DNA from: Clostridium sp. CAG:433
GTDB taxonomy: Bacteria; Bacillota_I; Bacilli_A; RF39; UBA660
Assembly (NCBI GenBank): GCA_000433675.1
Contig: FR893546.1
Location: forward strand, 8,518-53,367
Direction of reading: 5' to 3'
Length of the DNA: 44,850 nucleotides
Below are positions 1 to 8,486 of this stretch, in pieces. The translations under genes were made by a program, and so were the position numbers. The stretch's first letter is position 1, and the number at the start of each line of letters is the position of its first letter. Below the pieces are notes generated by a model. It was given only the letters and a program-made list of their open reading frames with translations, searched no databases and was not told the origin of the DNA.

Positions 1-1008
1 AGTACTAAAGAAATAATATCAAGTGTATTAAGTACTAAATATAATGTTTTAAAAACAGAAGGAAACTATAATAATCATATAGGTCTTCCTTTAACTATAT
101 TAAAATTAAAAGACCATAATGCTATGGTTCTTGAAATGGGTATGAATCATTTAAATGAAATAACTTTGTTAAGTAAAATAGCTAAACCAACTATCGCAGT
201 TATTACTAATATAGGTACTGCTCATATTGGAAATCTTGGTTCTAGAGAAAATATATTAAAGGCTAAACTTGAAATTATCGATGGACTTAAAGAAAATGGT
301 ACTCTTATTATAAATAATGATAATGATATGCTTCATAATAATTTAGATAAAATTAATGTTAATATAAAAACTATTGGTATAAATAATAAAAGTAATTACA
401 TGGCAACAGATATAGTTGATGAAATTTTTAGTAGTAAATTTAAAATAAAAGATACTGATTTTGAGGTTAATGCACCAGGTGAAGCATTTATTTATAATAG
501 CTTAGTTGCATATGCTGTAGGAAAAGAACTTAATATAAGTGATGAAAATATTAAAAAGGGTATAGAAACCTTCAAATTACCTAGTAATAGACTTGAAAAA
601 ATAATAAATAAAACTGGTACTACAATAATCAATGATACATATAACTGCAGTTACGATTCATTAATTAATTCTATAGATATGATTTCCAAATCTAATTATA
701 ATAGAAAACTATTAATGATAGGTGATATTTTAGAACTTGGTGATTATTCAGAAGATATACACAGGAAAATAGGTAGTTATATATTAAATAAGGATATTGA
801 TGGTGTAATACTAGTAGGTAATGAAGTAAAATTTATAAAAGAAGAACTTATTAAAAATAACTTTAATAAAGATATAAATATATTTAATAACGAAAGTGAC
901 TCACATGAATTTCTTAAAAACTACCTAAAAAAAGATGATATTATACTTTTAAAGGGCTCAAATGGTATGAAATTATTTAATACTGCTGAATACTTAAGAC
1001 AGATTTAA
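1..1008 (+). CDS. murF: MurF, UDP-MurNAc-tripeptide:D-Ala-D-Ala ligase (5' end missing)
   Basis: Cytoplasmic Mur ligase that adds the D-Ala-D-Ala dipeptide to the peptidoglycan precursor using ATP. The frame is open from base 1. The first visible residues, STKEIIS, are those that follow the GKT of the MurF P-loop, so roughly 110 N-terminal residues and the start codon lie upstream. Visible family motifs are NNHIGLPLT, LEMGMNHLNEI and TNIGTAHIGNLGS in the central ATPase domain. The C-terminal ligase domain follows, with the NDTYN and GDILELG motifs. About 335 residues are present of a usual length near 450. The gene lies on the same strand as dnaA but to the left of oriC, so a leftward fork would meet its transcription head-on. 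The family call is confident; the missing end only reflects the window edge. Confidence 0.93.
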   Translation, partial: STKEIISSVLSTKYNVLKTEGNYNNHIGLPLTILKLKDHNAMVLEMGMNHLNEITLLSKIAKPTIAVITNIGTAHIGNLGSRENILKAKLEIIDGLKENGTLIINNDNDMLHNNLDKINVNIKTIGINNKSNYMATDIVDEIFSSKFKIKDTDFEVNAPGEAFIYNSLVAYAVGKELNISDENIKKGIETFKLPSNRLEKIINKTGTTIINDTYNCSYDSLINSIDMISKSNYNRKLLMIGDILELGDYSEDIHRKIGSYILNKDIDGVILVGNEVKFIKEELIKNNFNKDINIFNNESDSHEFLKNYLKKDDIILLKGSNGMKLFNTAEYLRQI

Positions 1009-1023
1009 ACATCTGTTTTTTTT
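999..1023 (+). terminator. Intrinsic terminator of murF
   Basis: ACAGAT (999-1004) pairs with ATCTGT (1011-1016) across a 6-nt loop and is followed by a run of T. It overlaps the murF stop codon and separates murF from oriC. Confidence 0.8.
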
Positions 1024-1269
1024 GATATTTTGACATTTTTTTACTTTTTAACAGTTTTTTGTGGAAAAATATTTATTTTTTCTTTATAATATATAGTCAA
1101 ATAAAGTTATCAACATTTTTCACAATAATGTGGAAAAATAATGGTTGTTTAAAAAGTACCTGTTAATTGTAAATTTGTGGAAAATGTGGAAAAGTATTGT
1201 AATCCCTTATTTTATATAGAGTAGTTTCCACATTTTATGTTGATAAGTGTTGTTTACTAATTTTTAGCC
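1024..1269. other. oriC, upstream DnaA-box cluster
   Basis: AT-rich stretch without a gene between murF and dnaA. It holds seven 9-mers close to the DnaA box TTATCCACA. TGTGGAAAA (reverse-strand form) occurs at 1060, 1129, 1176 and 1185, the last two directly abutting. TTATCAACA is at 1108, GTTTCCACA at 1224 and TGTTGATAA at 1238. Such clusters upstream of dnaA are typical of bipartite origins in Bacillota (the incC-like half in B. subtilis). The boxes are seen in the sequence; binding is inferred. Confidence 0.85.
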
Positions 1270-1297
1270 TTGAAAATGAATAAAAATGAGTTATAAT
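1270..1297 (+). promoter_or_regulatory. dnaA promoter
   Basis: TTGAAA (1270-1275), a 16-bp spacer and TATAAT (1292-1297), ending about 43 bp before the dnaA start. Its position just right of the DnaA-box cluster allows autoregulation by DnaA. Confidence 0.7.
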
Positions 1298-1340
1298 AAG
1301 TTTATAACTTTACTATCTAATCAGGGGGAGGTGATAGTTC

Positions 1341-2705
1341 ATGAACATTGATAATATATGGAATAAATTTCTAAGTATAATGAAGACTAAATTAAATAGT
1401 TTATCGTATGATACTTGGTTTAGCACTTCAAAACTTGTTGAATTAAATGAAGAACACGCTGTAATCATTGTTCCAACTATCGCTCATAAAAAACATTTAT
1501 CTGAATCTTATATTGATATAATCAGTGATATTTTCAACAGTATAACAGGAACTAATTTTAATTTTGAGTTTGTTCTTGAAAATGAATACAATAATAAAAA
1601 GATTACTGTAAAAAAAGAGGAAGAAGAAGAACTTGGTGTACCTTATAATAGTTCAGAAAAGGCAAATTTAAATCCTGATTATGTTTTTGAAAATTTTATA
1701 GTAGGTGAGAGTAATAGATTTGCACAGGCAACAGCGCTTGCTGTAGCTGAAAATCCAGGTAAAATGTATAATCCTTTGTTTATATATGGTAATAGTGGTC
1801 TTGGTAAGACACATTTAATGCAGGCAATTGGTAATTATATTGTAAAAAATACAAATAAAAGAGTATTATATGTTACTAGTGATCAATTTATTAATGATTT
1901 TTTAGGATTAAATAAGAAAGATAAAGACGGAACTAACTTTGATTATGTAGATTTATTTAAAGATAAATATAGAAATATTGATGTACTTATAATTGATGAT
2001 ATACAATTTTTAGGAAATGCTCCTAAAACCCAAAATGAGTTTTTCCATACATTCAATACATTATATGATGATAAAAAGCAAATTATTATATCATCAGATA
2101 GTTCTCCAGATGATTTAAAACATTTGGAGGATAGACTAAGAACAAGATTTAACTGGGGATTAAAAGTAAATATTTTTCCACCGGATAATGATTTAAGAAG
2201 AGAAATAATAAGAAAAAAGATGGCAAATATGGATTTTTCAAGGCATATAAGTGATGATGCGATTGATTATATAGCAAATATGTGTCCATCAGATGTAAGA
2301 AGTTTAGAAGGTGCTTTAACAAGAGTTTGTGCTTATTCTACAATATTTTTTCAAGAAGAAATAACACTTGATTTAACTATTGAAGCATTAAAAGGTACTA
2401 TAACACCTATGACTAACTTTAAAAATGATATACAAAAGATACAAAGGGTGGTTGCAGAACACTATAATGTATCAGTCGAAGACCTAAAATCAAAGAAAAG
2501 GGTCGCAACTATTGCTTTTCCAAGGCAAATAGCAATTTATTTGTCAAGACAACTAACGGATGAATCATTTCCTAAAATTGGTATAGAATTTGGCGGAAGA
2601 GATCATTCAACAGTTATGCATTCATGTGATAAGATTGAAAAAGAAAGAAAAGAGAACAAACAACTAGATAATATTATTAATGAAATTATTTCAAAATTAG
2701 AATAA
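1341..2705 (+). CDS. dnaA: DnaA, chromosomal replication initiator
   Basis: AAA+ ATPase that binds DnaA boxes, melts oriC and helps load the helicase. Its 454 aa match the family length. Domain I (about 1-85) includes the conserved W26 context YDTWF. After an acidic linker comes the AAA+ core with Walker A GNSGLGKT (150-157) and Walker B VLIIDD (215-220). The C-terminal helix-turn-helix carries the DnaA signature GGRDHSTVMHSCDKI (about 418-432). The ATG follows a strong GGGGGAGGTG ribosome-binding site. DnaA-box clusters flank the gene on both sides, the usual bipartite-origin arrangement. The YabA regulator normally found after ricT is not present in this window. Confidence 0.99.
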   Translation: MNIDNIWNKFLSIMKTKLNSLSYDTWFSTSKLVELNEEHAVIIVPTIAHKKHLSESYIDIISDIFNSITGTNFNFEFVLENEYNNKKITVKKEEEEELGVPYNSSEKANLNPDYVFENFIVGESNRFAQATALAVAENPGKMYNPLFIYGNSGLGKTHLMQAIGNYIVKNTNKRVLYVTSDQFINDFLGLNKKDKDGTNFDYVDLFKDKYRNIDVLIIDDIQFLGNAPKTQNEFFHTFNTLYDDKKQIIISSDSSPDDLKHLEDRLRTRFNWGLKVNIFPPDNDLRREIIRKKMANMDFSRHISDDAIDYIANMCPSDVRSLEGALTRVCAYSTIFFQEEITLDLTIEALKGTITPMTNFKNDIQKIQRVVAEHYNVSVEDLKSKKRVATIAFPRQIAIYLSRQLTDESFPKIGIEFGGRDHSTVMHSCDKIEKERKENKQLDNIINEIISKLE

Positions 2706-2853
2706 TACACAAGAAAATAAAAAAATACACATATTTTATCAACAGTTATACACAGGATAAAAATTCGTAAACCTTTATAAAATAAATAAATATAAAGTTT
2801 TCAACTTTTTCAACAGTAATAATAAAAATAACATATTTAAATAATAAATAATA
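2706..2853. other. oriC, downstream half with probable unwinding element
   Basis: Spacer between dnaA and dnaN. TTATCAACA (2736-2744) and TTATACACA (2746-2754) lie one base apart in the same orientation. Weaker copies TTTTCAACT (2797-2805) and TTTTCAACA (2807-2815) follow. Next comes almost pure A/T sequence starting TAATAATAA, which resembles DnaA-trio/duplex-unwinding sequence. By analogy with B. subtilis the initial melting site would be about 2816-2855; that is inference. Confidence 0.8.
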
Positions 2854-2862
2854 TGATATAAT
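2854..2862 (+). promoter_or_regulatory. dnaN promoter, extended -10
   Basis: TGATATAAT matches the extended -10 TGnTATAAT. It ends 18 bp before the dnaN ATG, so the leader is only about a dozen nucleotides containing the GGAGGG ribosome-binding site. No clear -35 is seen. Confidence 0.65.
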
Positions 2863-2880
2863 CAGTTTAGGAGGGTTAAT

Positions 2881-4002
2881 ATGAAATTTAGTATTAAAAA
2901 AGAAATATTATTAGAAAATTTAAATAACGTATCAAAAGCAGTATCTACTAAAAATGTAATACCTGTACTTGGAGGAATTAAATTTAATTTAACAAATGAA
3001 GGATTATTTTTAACAGCTACTAATAATGATATAGATATAGAATGTTTTATTGATAAGAAATATATAGATAATATAGTTTCCACAGGAACAATTATTATTC
3101 AAGGTAAATATTTACTTGAAATAATTAGAAAATTACCTGATGGTCTTATTAATATAGAAATAATAGATGGATTAAAGATATTAATTTATACACAAAATTC
3201 TAACTTTAACTTAAATGGTATTGATTCAAGTGAATTCCCAAATATAAGTTTAGATATATCAACAAATCCTATTATATTAAGTAAAAAAGTTATTAAAAAT
3301 ATAGTAAATCAAACATTATTTGCAACTTCAATGCAAGAATCAAGACCAATACTTACAGGTATCAACTTAAAAATAGAAGGAAATAAGATGGAATGCATCG
3401 CAACTGATTCTTATAGACTTGCTAAAAAAATAGTTGAATTAGATAGTGCTGTGGAAAACTTAATTAATATAGTTATACCTGGTAAAAATATTGGAGAACT
3501 TGCTAAAATATTGAATGATAATGACGAAAATGTAGAAATTCATATTTTCTCTAATAAAATTTTATTTAAGTTTGATAATATTTTATTCCAATCTAGACTT
3601 TTAAATGGTACATTTCCAGATACTTCTAGATTAATTCCAGATACTTTTGAACTTGAAATTAAAACAGACTTAGATGAATTATATAGTGTAATAGATAGAG
3701 CAGCTCTTTTAACAAGTGAAAAGGAAAAGAATGTAATAAAGTTCGAAACTAATGAAAACGAGGCTATAGTAAGCTCAAATACACCTGAAATAGGACGTGT
3801 TGAAGAAAGACTTGCTATAACTAAAAATAATGATAAAGAAATAAAAATTGCATTTTCTTCTAAGTTTATGATGGAAGCATTAAAAACAATAAATAGTAAG
3901 GATATTAGAATATTATTAAATTCTGATATAAAACCAATAATTCTTAAAACTGATGAAGATGAAAATTTAATTCAATTATTATTACCAATAAAAACATACT
4001 AA
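2881..4002 (+). CDS. dnaN: DnaN, DNA polymerase III sliding clamp (beta)
   Basis: Ring-shaped processivity clamp that tethers DNA polymerase III. Its 373 aa are the normal length and it begins MKFSIKKEILLENL like other clamps. Three repeated clamp domains are recognisable. Conserved pieces are VIPVLGGIKF, SRPILTGI, ATDSYRLA (domain 2) and the C-terminal hydrophobic strand LLLPIKTY, which forms part of the client-binding pocket. A GGAGGG site precedes the ATG. Its position directly downstream of the dnaA/oriC spacer is canonical. Confidence 0.98.
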   Translation: MKFSIKKEILLENLNNVSKAVSTKNVIPVLGGIKFNLTNEGLFLTATNNDIDIECFIDKKYIDNIVSTGTIIIQGKYLLEIIRKLPDGLINIEIIDGLKILIYTQNSNFNLNGIDSSEFPNISLDISTNPIILSKKVIKNIVNQTLFATSMQESRPILTGINLKIEGNKMECIATDSYRLAKKIVELDSAVENLINIVIPGKNIGELAKILNDNDENVEIHIFSNKILFKFDNILFQSRLLNGTFPDTSRLIPDTFELEIKTDLDELYSVIDRAALLTSEKEKNVIKFETNENEAIVSSNTPEIGRVEERLAITKNNDKEIKIAFSSKFMMEALKTINSKDIRILLNSDIKPIILKTDEDENLIQLLLPIKTY

Positions 4003-4028
4003 AAAAGAAAGAAATTTCTTTTTTTTTG
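4003..4028 (+). terminator. Weak A/T-only terminator after dnaN
   Basis: A short AAAGAAA/TTTCTTT palindrome followed by a T tract begins right after the dnaN stop. The stem is A/T-rich with almost no loop, so it is a weak candidate. Confidence 0.45.
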
Positions 4029-4113
4029 TAAAATTTGTTTACAATTTGATAATTAATACATTGTATATAATGATCATTTTTGTTAAAATTAAGGTGTATT
4101 ATAGGAGGATAGT

Positions 4114-4725
4114 ATGGATAATAGTGAAAACGAAGTTTTAAAATTACAAAAAGAGAAGAAAGGAAAGAATATTGTAATAATAATATTAGTATTTATAGTT
4201 GCACTATTACTAGGAATTATATTAGGTCAATATATCCCAAATAATAAAAACGACAAAAAGACAGAAAATATAGCAAAAGACGAAATAAAGAAAAATAACA
4301 ATTCAACAACAAAAAAAGATGAAAAACAAAATACAAGTACAAATACTAATGATACTAGTACAAGTACTAGTTCAAGTGATAACTCAAATACTAATACAGT
4401 ACAAAAATCTGATTCAGATATTGTAAAAGAATTATTTATTCAAAATTTAAAGAATATATATGGTGATAATTTAATTGAATATAGAATAGATAATATTAAA
4501 ATTTATACAGGTTCTGAAAGAGAAGAACTTGCACAAATGTATGAAAATAATTCTAGTATTGAAATATATTCTTTAGTAAATTATTCAATAAGATTAAAAG
4601 ATATTTCTAAAGATGCTGGAAATGGTACAGAATCTGGAGATTGGGTTTACGATAAAACTGCGTGTGTAACAATAATAAAAGATGCAAATGGTAATAGAAA
4701 TATTAATGCAGGAACAGGTTGGTAA
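4114..4725 (+). CDS. Single-pass membrane protein with Asn/Thr/Ser-rich linker, unknown function
   Basis: 203 aa, not recognised. The N-terminus is short and charged (about 1-18). A single transmembrane helix spans about 20-42 (IVIIILVFIVALLLGIILG). Next is a low-complexity Lys/Asn/Thr/Ser-rich linker (about 45-105), then a predicted extracytoplasmic domain with motifs KNIYGDNLIEYRI and ESGDWVYDK. This topology suits an envelope-anchored domain on a flexible stalk. A TAGGAGGA ribosome-binding site precedes the ATG. It sits between dnaN and the comK-like gene, bounded by its own terminator at 4743, so it is probably transcribed alone or with dnaN. No function can be assigned from sequence. Confidence 0.8.
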   Translation: MDNSENEVLKLQKEKKGKNIVIIILVFIVALLLGIILGQYIPNNKNDKKTENIAKDEIKKNNNSTTKKDEKQNTSTNTNDTSTSTSSSDNSNTNTVQKSDSDIVKELFIQNLKNIYGDNLIEYRIDNIKIYTGSEREELAQMYENNSSIEIYSLVNYSIRLKDISKDAGNGTESGDWVYDKTACVTIIKDANGNRNINAGTGW

Positions 4726-4742
4726 AATTATATAGATAACAT

Positions 4743-4772
4743 AGAGTATTGAAAATTCAATGCTCTTTTTTT
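4743..4772 (+). terminator. Strong intrinsic terminator
   Basis: An 11-bp stem (4743-4753 with 4756-4766, one G-U pair) is followed by seven or more T. It isolates the membrane-protein gene from comK. Confidence 0.85.
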
Positions 4773-4886
4773 ATTAATTTTTTCATTATATTGCTTATTT
4801 CGACAAGATTTTTAAAAAAAGTTGCTATTAATAGAAGAAATTATTTTCGAAAAAGGAAGGAAAATAATAAATTTAGGGGGATAATT

Positions 4887-5339
4887 ATGAAAAATTATGA
4901 AATTAATAGCAGAACACTAGCAATAGTACCAGTAGGTGAAAATCTTACAAATGTATTAGAAGAAGATAATGAATTTATGATAAATATGAATTCTATGAAA
5001 ATAATTGAAAAAAGTTGTGAATTTTTTGGAAGTTCTTATATGGGAAGAAGAACAGGAACAAAGGTTTTAACAGGTATTAGTCATAAATCACCAATTATAA
5101 TTGAGGAAAGTACAAATATGATTTATTTTCCAACTACATCACCAAGATTAATTGGATGTATTTGGATTGCATTAGATAAGATAAAAGAATATAGAGAAGT
5201 TAATGGAAAAATTTTAGTTTTTTTCAAAAATGGAAGGAAGATTTTCATAAATATTTCATATGGATCTTTTGATAATCAATACCTTCGTGCAACTAAACTT
5301 GAGTATATATTAAGAAGCAGAAAAAAGTTAGAAAATTAG
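4887..5339 (+). CDS. comK: ComK-family competence transcription factor
   Basis: ComK is the master activator of DNA-uptake (late competence) genes and binds paired AAAAN5TTTT boxes. This 150-aa protein keeps the ComK core in order: YEINSRTLAIVPV (4-16), MKIIEKSCEFFGSSYMGRR (37-55), ISHKSPIII (64-72), YFPTTSPRLIGCIW (80-93) and ISYGSFDNQYLRATKL (123-138). B. subtilis ComK is 192 aa. This one lacks most of the C-terminal tail, the region implicated in MecA/ClpCP-controlled turnover. The chosen ATG follows AGGGGG at 4875-4880; the same frame stays open upstream to 4749 but without a good start. It lies alone between two terminator/promoter junctions in the slot where yaaA usually precedes recF. 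The family is confident by motif; the biological role is inferred. Confidence 0.85.
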   Translation: MKNYEINSRTLAIVPVGENLTNVLEEDNEFMINMNSMKIIEKSCEFFGSSYMGRRTGTKVLTGISHKSPIIIEESTNMIYFPTTSPRLIGCIWIALDKIKEYREVNGKILVFFKNGRKIFINISYGSFDNQYLRATKLEYILRSRKKLEN

Positions 5340-5380
5340 TCTGTTTTTTTCTAAAAATCCTATAAAAAATACCTTTTTTG

Positions 5381-5389
5381 TGGTATAAT
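5381..5389 (+). promoter_or_regulatory. recF-gyrB-gyrA promoter, extended -10
   Basis: TGGTATAAT, a perfect extended -10, lies 27 bp before the first downstream start codon (5417). It probably drives the recF-gyrB-gyrA unit. Confidence 0.65.
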
Positions 5390-5416
5390 TAGTATGTATG
5401 TATAGGAGCATTATTT

Positions 5417-5467
5417 ATGAGTCAAAATGAAGTAAAGGGCATAAAAATAGGTTTAAAATGTTTTTAA
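5417..5467 (+). CDS. Possible 16-codon leader peptide overlapping recF
   Basis: An ATG at 5417 with TAGGAG about 8 bp upstream opens a 16-codon frame (MSQNEVKGIKIGLKCF). It stops at 5465-5467, ten bases inside recF in another frame. recF itself has only a weak ribosome-binding site, so terminating ribosomes could reinitiate at the recF ATG (5458). It could equally be a vestige of the yaaA-like gene usually found here. Existence as a translated peptide is speculative. Confidence 0.35.
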   Translation: MSQNEVKGIKIGLKCF

Positions 5468-6573
5468 AGAAAATTTCTTTAGTAAATTTCAGAAATTATT
5501 CACAAATTAGTATAGATTTTGACAAAAAGATAAATATTTTTATTGGAAATAATGCTCAAGGTAAAACAAATATCCTAGAAAGTATATATGTTTTATCTAT
5601 TACAAAATCCCATAGATGTAGTAAAGATTCATTTTTAATTAAACAAGGTGAATTATTTACTAAAATAACTGGTGAAATTGTACATGAAAACTCATTAAAA
5701 AAGTCTTATGAAGTTTTAATTAATTCAAAAGGTAAAAAAGTAAGTATTAATGATATTCCACTTAGAAAAATGAGTGAATATTTATCAAATATCAATACTA
5801 TTATGTTTTGTCCGGATGACCTTGAAATATTAAAAGGTCCACCACAGGGTAGAAGATACTTTTTAAATGTTGAAATAGGTCAATTTTATAATAATTATTT
5901 AAAGTATATTAATGATTATAATAAAGTTTTAAAAAATAGAAATGAGTATCTAAAAACAAGCAATAAAATAGATAAAGTATATTTTGATGTACTTACTAAT
6001 GAATTAATAAGATTAAATATTGAAATTCTTAATTTTAGAAAGAACTATATTGATAAGATAAATTATCATATTAAGAAGATTTATAAAGATTTAACTAAGA
6101 AAGAAGATATTTTGGTTAAATATGAATCTTTTGTTGATATGAATAGTAAAGATTTGTATGGTTTAATAAAAGAAAAATATGATAAAGTGTATTATCAAGA
6201 ATTACAACAAAAGACTACTTTAATTGGAGTACATAGGGATGATTTTTCTATATATTTAGATAATGTTAAAATTAATAATTTTGGTTCACAAGGTCAACAT
6301 AGAATAGCAATTCTTTGCTTTAAACTATCAGAAATAGAAATGATGAGGGAAAACAAGTATGTTAAACCAATATTACTTCTTGATGATATATTTAGTGAAT
6401 TAGATAAAGAAAAGAAAGAAAATATTATTAAATATATAGATAATGATTTACAAGTTTTTATAACATCTACGGATATAAATAATATAGATACAAAATTAAT
6501 AGAAAAAGCAGACGTTTTTTATGTAGAAAATGCAAAAGTATATGAACGAGGTGAAAAAGATGGCAGAGAATAA
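5458..6573 (+). CDS. recF: RecF, recombination mediator ATPase
   Basis: SMC-like ATPase that acts with RecO/RecR to load RecA at single-stranded gaps. 371 aa, full length. N-terminus MFLKKISLVNFRNY is typical. Walker A is GNNAQGKT (30-37), the ABC-like signature GSQGQ is near 276-280, and Walker B LLLDDIFSELD is near 305. The start is fixed by the conserved N-terminus although no strong ribosome-binding site precedes it. Translation may be coupled to the short upstream frame. It overlaps gyrB by 14 bp, so the two are co-translated. Confidence 0.98.
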   Translation: MFLKKISLVNFRNYSQISIDFDKKINIFIGNNAQGKTNILESIYVLSITKSHRCSKDSFLIKQGELFTKITGEIVHENSLKKSYEVLINSKGKKVSINDIPLRKMSEYLSNINTIMFCPDDLEILKGPPQGRRYFLNVEIGQFYNNYLKYINDYNKVLKNRNEYLKTSNKIDKVYFDVLTNELIRLNIEILNFRKNYIDKINYHIKKIYKDLTKKEDILVKYESFVDMNSKDLYGLIKEKYDKVYYQELQQKTTLIGVHRDDFSIYLDNVKINNFGSQGQHRIAILCFKLSEIEMMRENKYVKPILLLDDIFSELDKEKKENIIKYIDNDLQVFITSTDINNIDTKLIEKADVFYVENAKVYERGEKDGRE

Positions 6574-8476
6574 TTATGATGCTTCAGCGATACAAGTACT
6601 TGAAGGACTAGAAGCAGTAAGAAAAAGACCAGGTATGTATATTGGAACAACAGATGTTAAAGGATTACATCATTTAGTTTGGGAAATAGTAGATAACTCA
6701 ATAGATGAGGCTTTAGCAGGTTTTTGTAATCATATTGAAATAACAATAAATAAAGATAATTCAGTAACAGTTGTTGATAATGGAAGAGGAATACCAGTTG
6801 GTATTCATCCAAAAACAGGAATATCCACAGTAGAAACTGTTTATACAGTACTTCATGCAGGTGGAAAATTTGGTGGAGGAGGATACAAGGTATCTGGTGG
6901 ACTTCATGGTGTTGGTGCATCTGTTGTAAACGCTTTATCAAGCTGGGTTGTAGTAACAGTTTATAAAGAAGGAAAAGTATATGAGGTAAAGTTTGCTAAT
7001 GGTGGGAAAACAGTACAACCATTAACTGTAATTGGTGCTTGTGAAGAAGATAAATCAGGAACAACAGTTACATTTAAGCCAGATGCAGATATATTTGATA
7101 CTGATATATATGATTATGAAACTTTAAAAGTTAGAACAAGAGAACTTGCATTCTTAAATAAAGGTTTAAGATTAACATTAACTGACAAAAGATCAGGAGA
7201 AGAAAAACAAGAAACTTTCCATTATGAAGGTGGTATTAGTGAATATGTTAAGTTCTTAAATAAGAATAAAACACCAATTCATGAAGAAATAATTCATTTA
7301 CAAGGCGAAGAAGCAGGAATTATGTTTGAAGTTGCTATGCAATATAATTCAGGATATACAGACAATATTTATTCATTTGTAAATAATATAAATACACATG
7401 ATGGTGGTACACATGAAGAAGGTGTTAGAAGAGCCTTAACTAGAATTATTAATAATTATGCTAGAAAAAATAACTTCTTAAAGGATAAAGATGCAGCTTT
7501 AACAGGTGATGATGTTAAAGAAGGATTAACAATGATAATATCTTGTAAACATCCAAATCCACAATTTGAAGGTCAAACAAAAGGTAGACTTGGTAATTCA
7601 GAAGTTAGAAAAATAGCAGATAATGTTTTTGCAGAAGGTTTCGAAAGATTTTTAATGGAAAATCCAGAAGAAGCAAAGATAATTGTTGATAAAACAATGA
7701 CTGCTGCAAGAGCTAGAGTAGCTGCTAAAAAAGCAAGGGAATTAACTCGTAGAAAAAGTGATTTAGATGTAGTTAATTTCGGTGGAAAACTTGTTGATTG
7801 TAAAGAAAAAGATCCATCTGTTTGTGAAATCTTCCTAGTAGAGGGGGATTCTGCTGGAGGATCTGCCATTAAAGGTAGAAATTCAATGACACAAGCAATA
7901 CTTCCACTTAGAGGTAAAATATTAAATGTTGAAAAAGCAAGATTAGATAGAGCTTTATCAAATGAAGAAATTAGAACAATAATAACTGCATTTGGTACTG
8001 GTATTGGTGAAGAATTTGATTTAAGTAAATTAAGATACCATAAAATAATAATAATGACTGATGCCGATGTTGATGGATCACATATCAGAGTATTATTATT
8101 AACATTATTCTATCGTTTCTTTAGACCAATTGTAGAGGCAGGACATGTATATGCTGCTCAACCTCCACTATATTCAATTAAACATGGTAAAGTAACTAAA
8201 TATGTATTAAATGATGATGAGAAAGATGCATATTTAGCAACATTAAATCCAAATGTTAAACCTTTAATTCAACGTATGAAAGGTTTAGGAGAAATGGATG
8301 CAGAAGAATTAAATGAAACAACAATGGATATAAATCATAGAATTCTTAGAAGAATAACAGTTAATGATACAATAGAAGCAGATGCAGCATTCTCTAAATT
8401 AATGGGTGAAGAAGTAGAACCTAGAAGACAATTTATTGAAAATAATGCTGTGTATGTACAGAATTTGGATATATAG
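6560..8476 (+). CDS. gyrB: GyrB, DNA gyrase subunit B
   Basis: ATPase and TOPRIM subunit of DNA gyrase, which introduces negative supercoils. 638 aa from the ATG at 6560, which starts MAENNYDAS and follows GAGGTG; an upstream in-frame start inside recF is less likely. The GHKL ATPase pocket shows VDNSIDEALAG and DNGRGIP, then GGKFGGGGYKVSGGLHGVG. The TOPRIM domain shows EGDSAGGSA (about 427-435) and TDADVDGSHI (about 499-508). The C-terminal PLIQRMKGLGEM motif contacts GyrA. This is the short Gram-positive form without a large insertion. It sits between recF and gyrA in one operon. Confidence 0.99.
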   Translation: MAENNYDASAIQVLEGLEAVRKRPGMYIGTTDVKGLHHLVWEIVDNSIDEALAGFCNHIEITINKDNSVTVVDNGRGIPVGIHPKTGISTVETVYTVLHAGGKFGGGGYKVSGGLHGVGASVVNALSSWVVVTVYKEGKVYEVKFANGGKTVQPLTVIGACEEDKSGTTVTFKPDADIFDTDIYDYETLKVRTRELAFLNKGLRLTLTDKRSGEEKQETFHYEGGISEYVKFLNKNKTPIHEEIIHLQGEEAGIMFEVAMQYNSGYTDNIYSFVNNINTHDGGTHEEGVRRALTRIINNYARKNNFLKDKDAALTGDDVKEGLTMIISCKHPNPQFEGQTKGRLGNSEVRKIADNVFAEGFERFLMENPEEAKIIVDKTMTAARARVAAKKARELTRRKSDLDVVNFGGKLVDCKEKDPSVCEIFLVEGDSAGGSAIKGRNSMTQAILPLRGKILNVEKARLDRALSNEEIRTIITAFGTGIGEEFDLSKLRYHKIIIMTDADVDGSHIRVLLLTLFYRFFRPIVEAGHVYAAQPPLYSIKHGKVTKYVLNDDEKDAYLATLNPNVKPLIQRMKGLGEMDAEELNETTMDINHRILRRITVNDTIEADAAFSKLMGEEVEPRRQFIENNAVYVQNLDI

Positions 8477-8486
8477 GAGGTAAATC

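Noticed and set aside
7573..7869. Open frames on the minus strand inside gyrB, dnaX, secA and other genes
   Set aside because: They are antisense shadows with no ribosome-binding site or recognisable motif, opposite well-conserved proteins.
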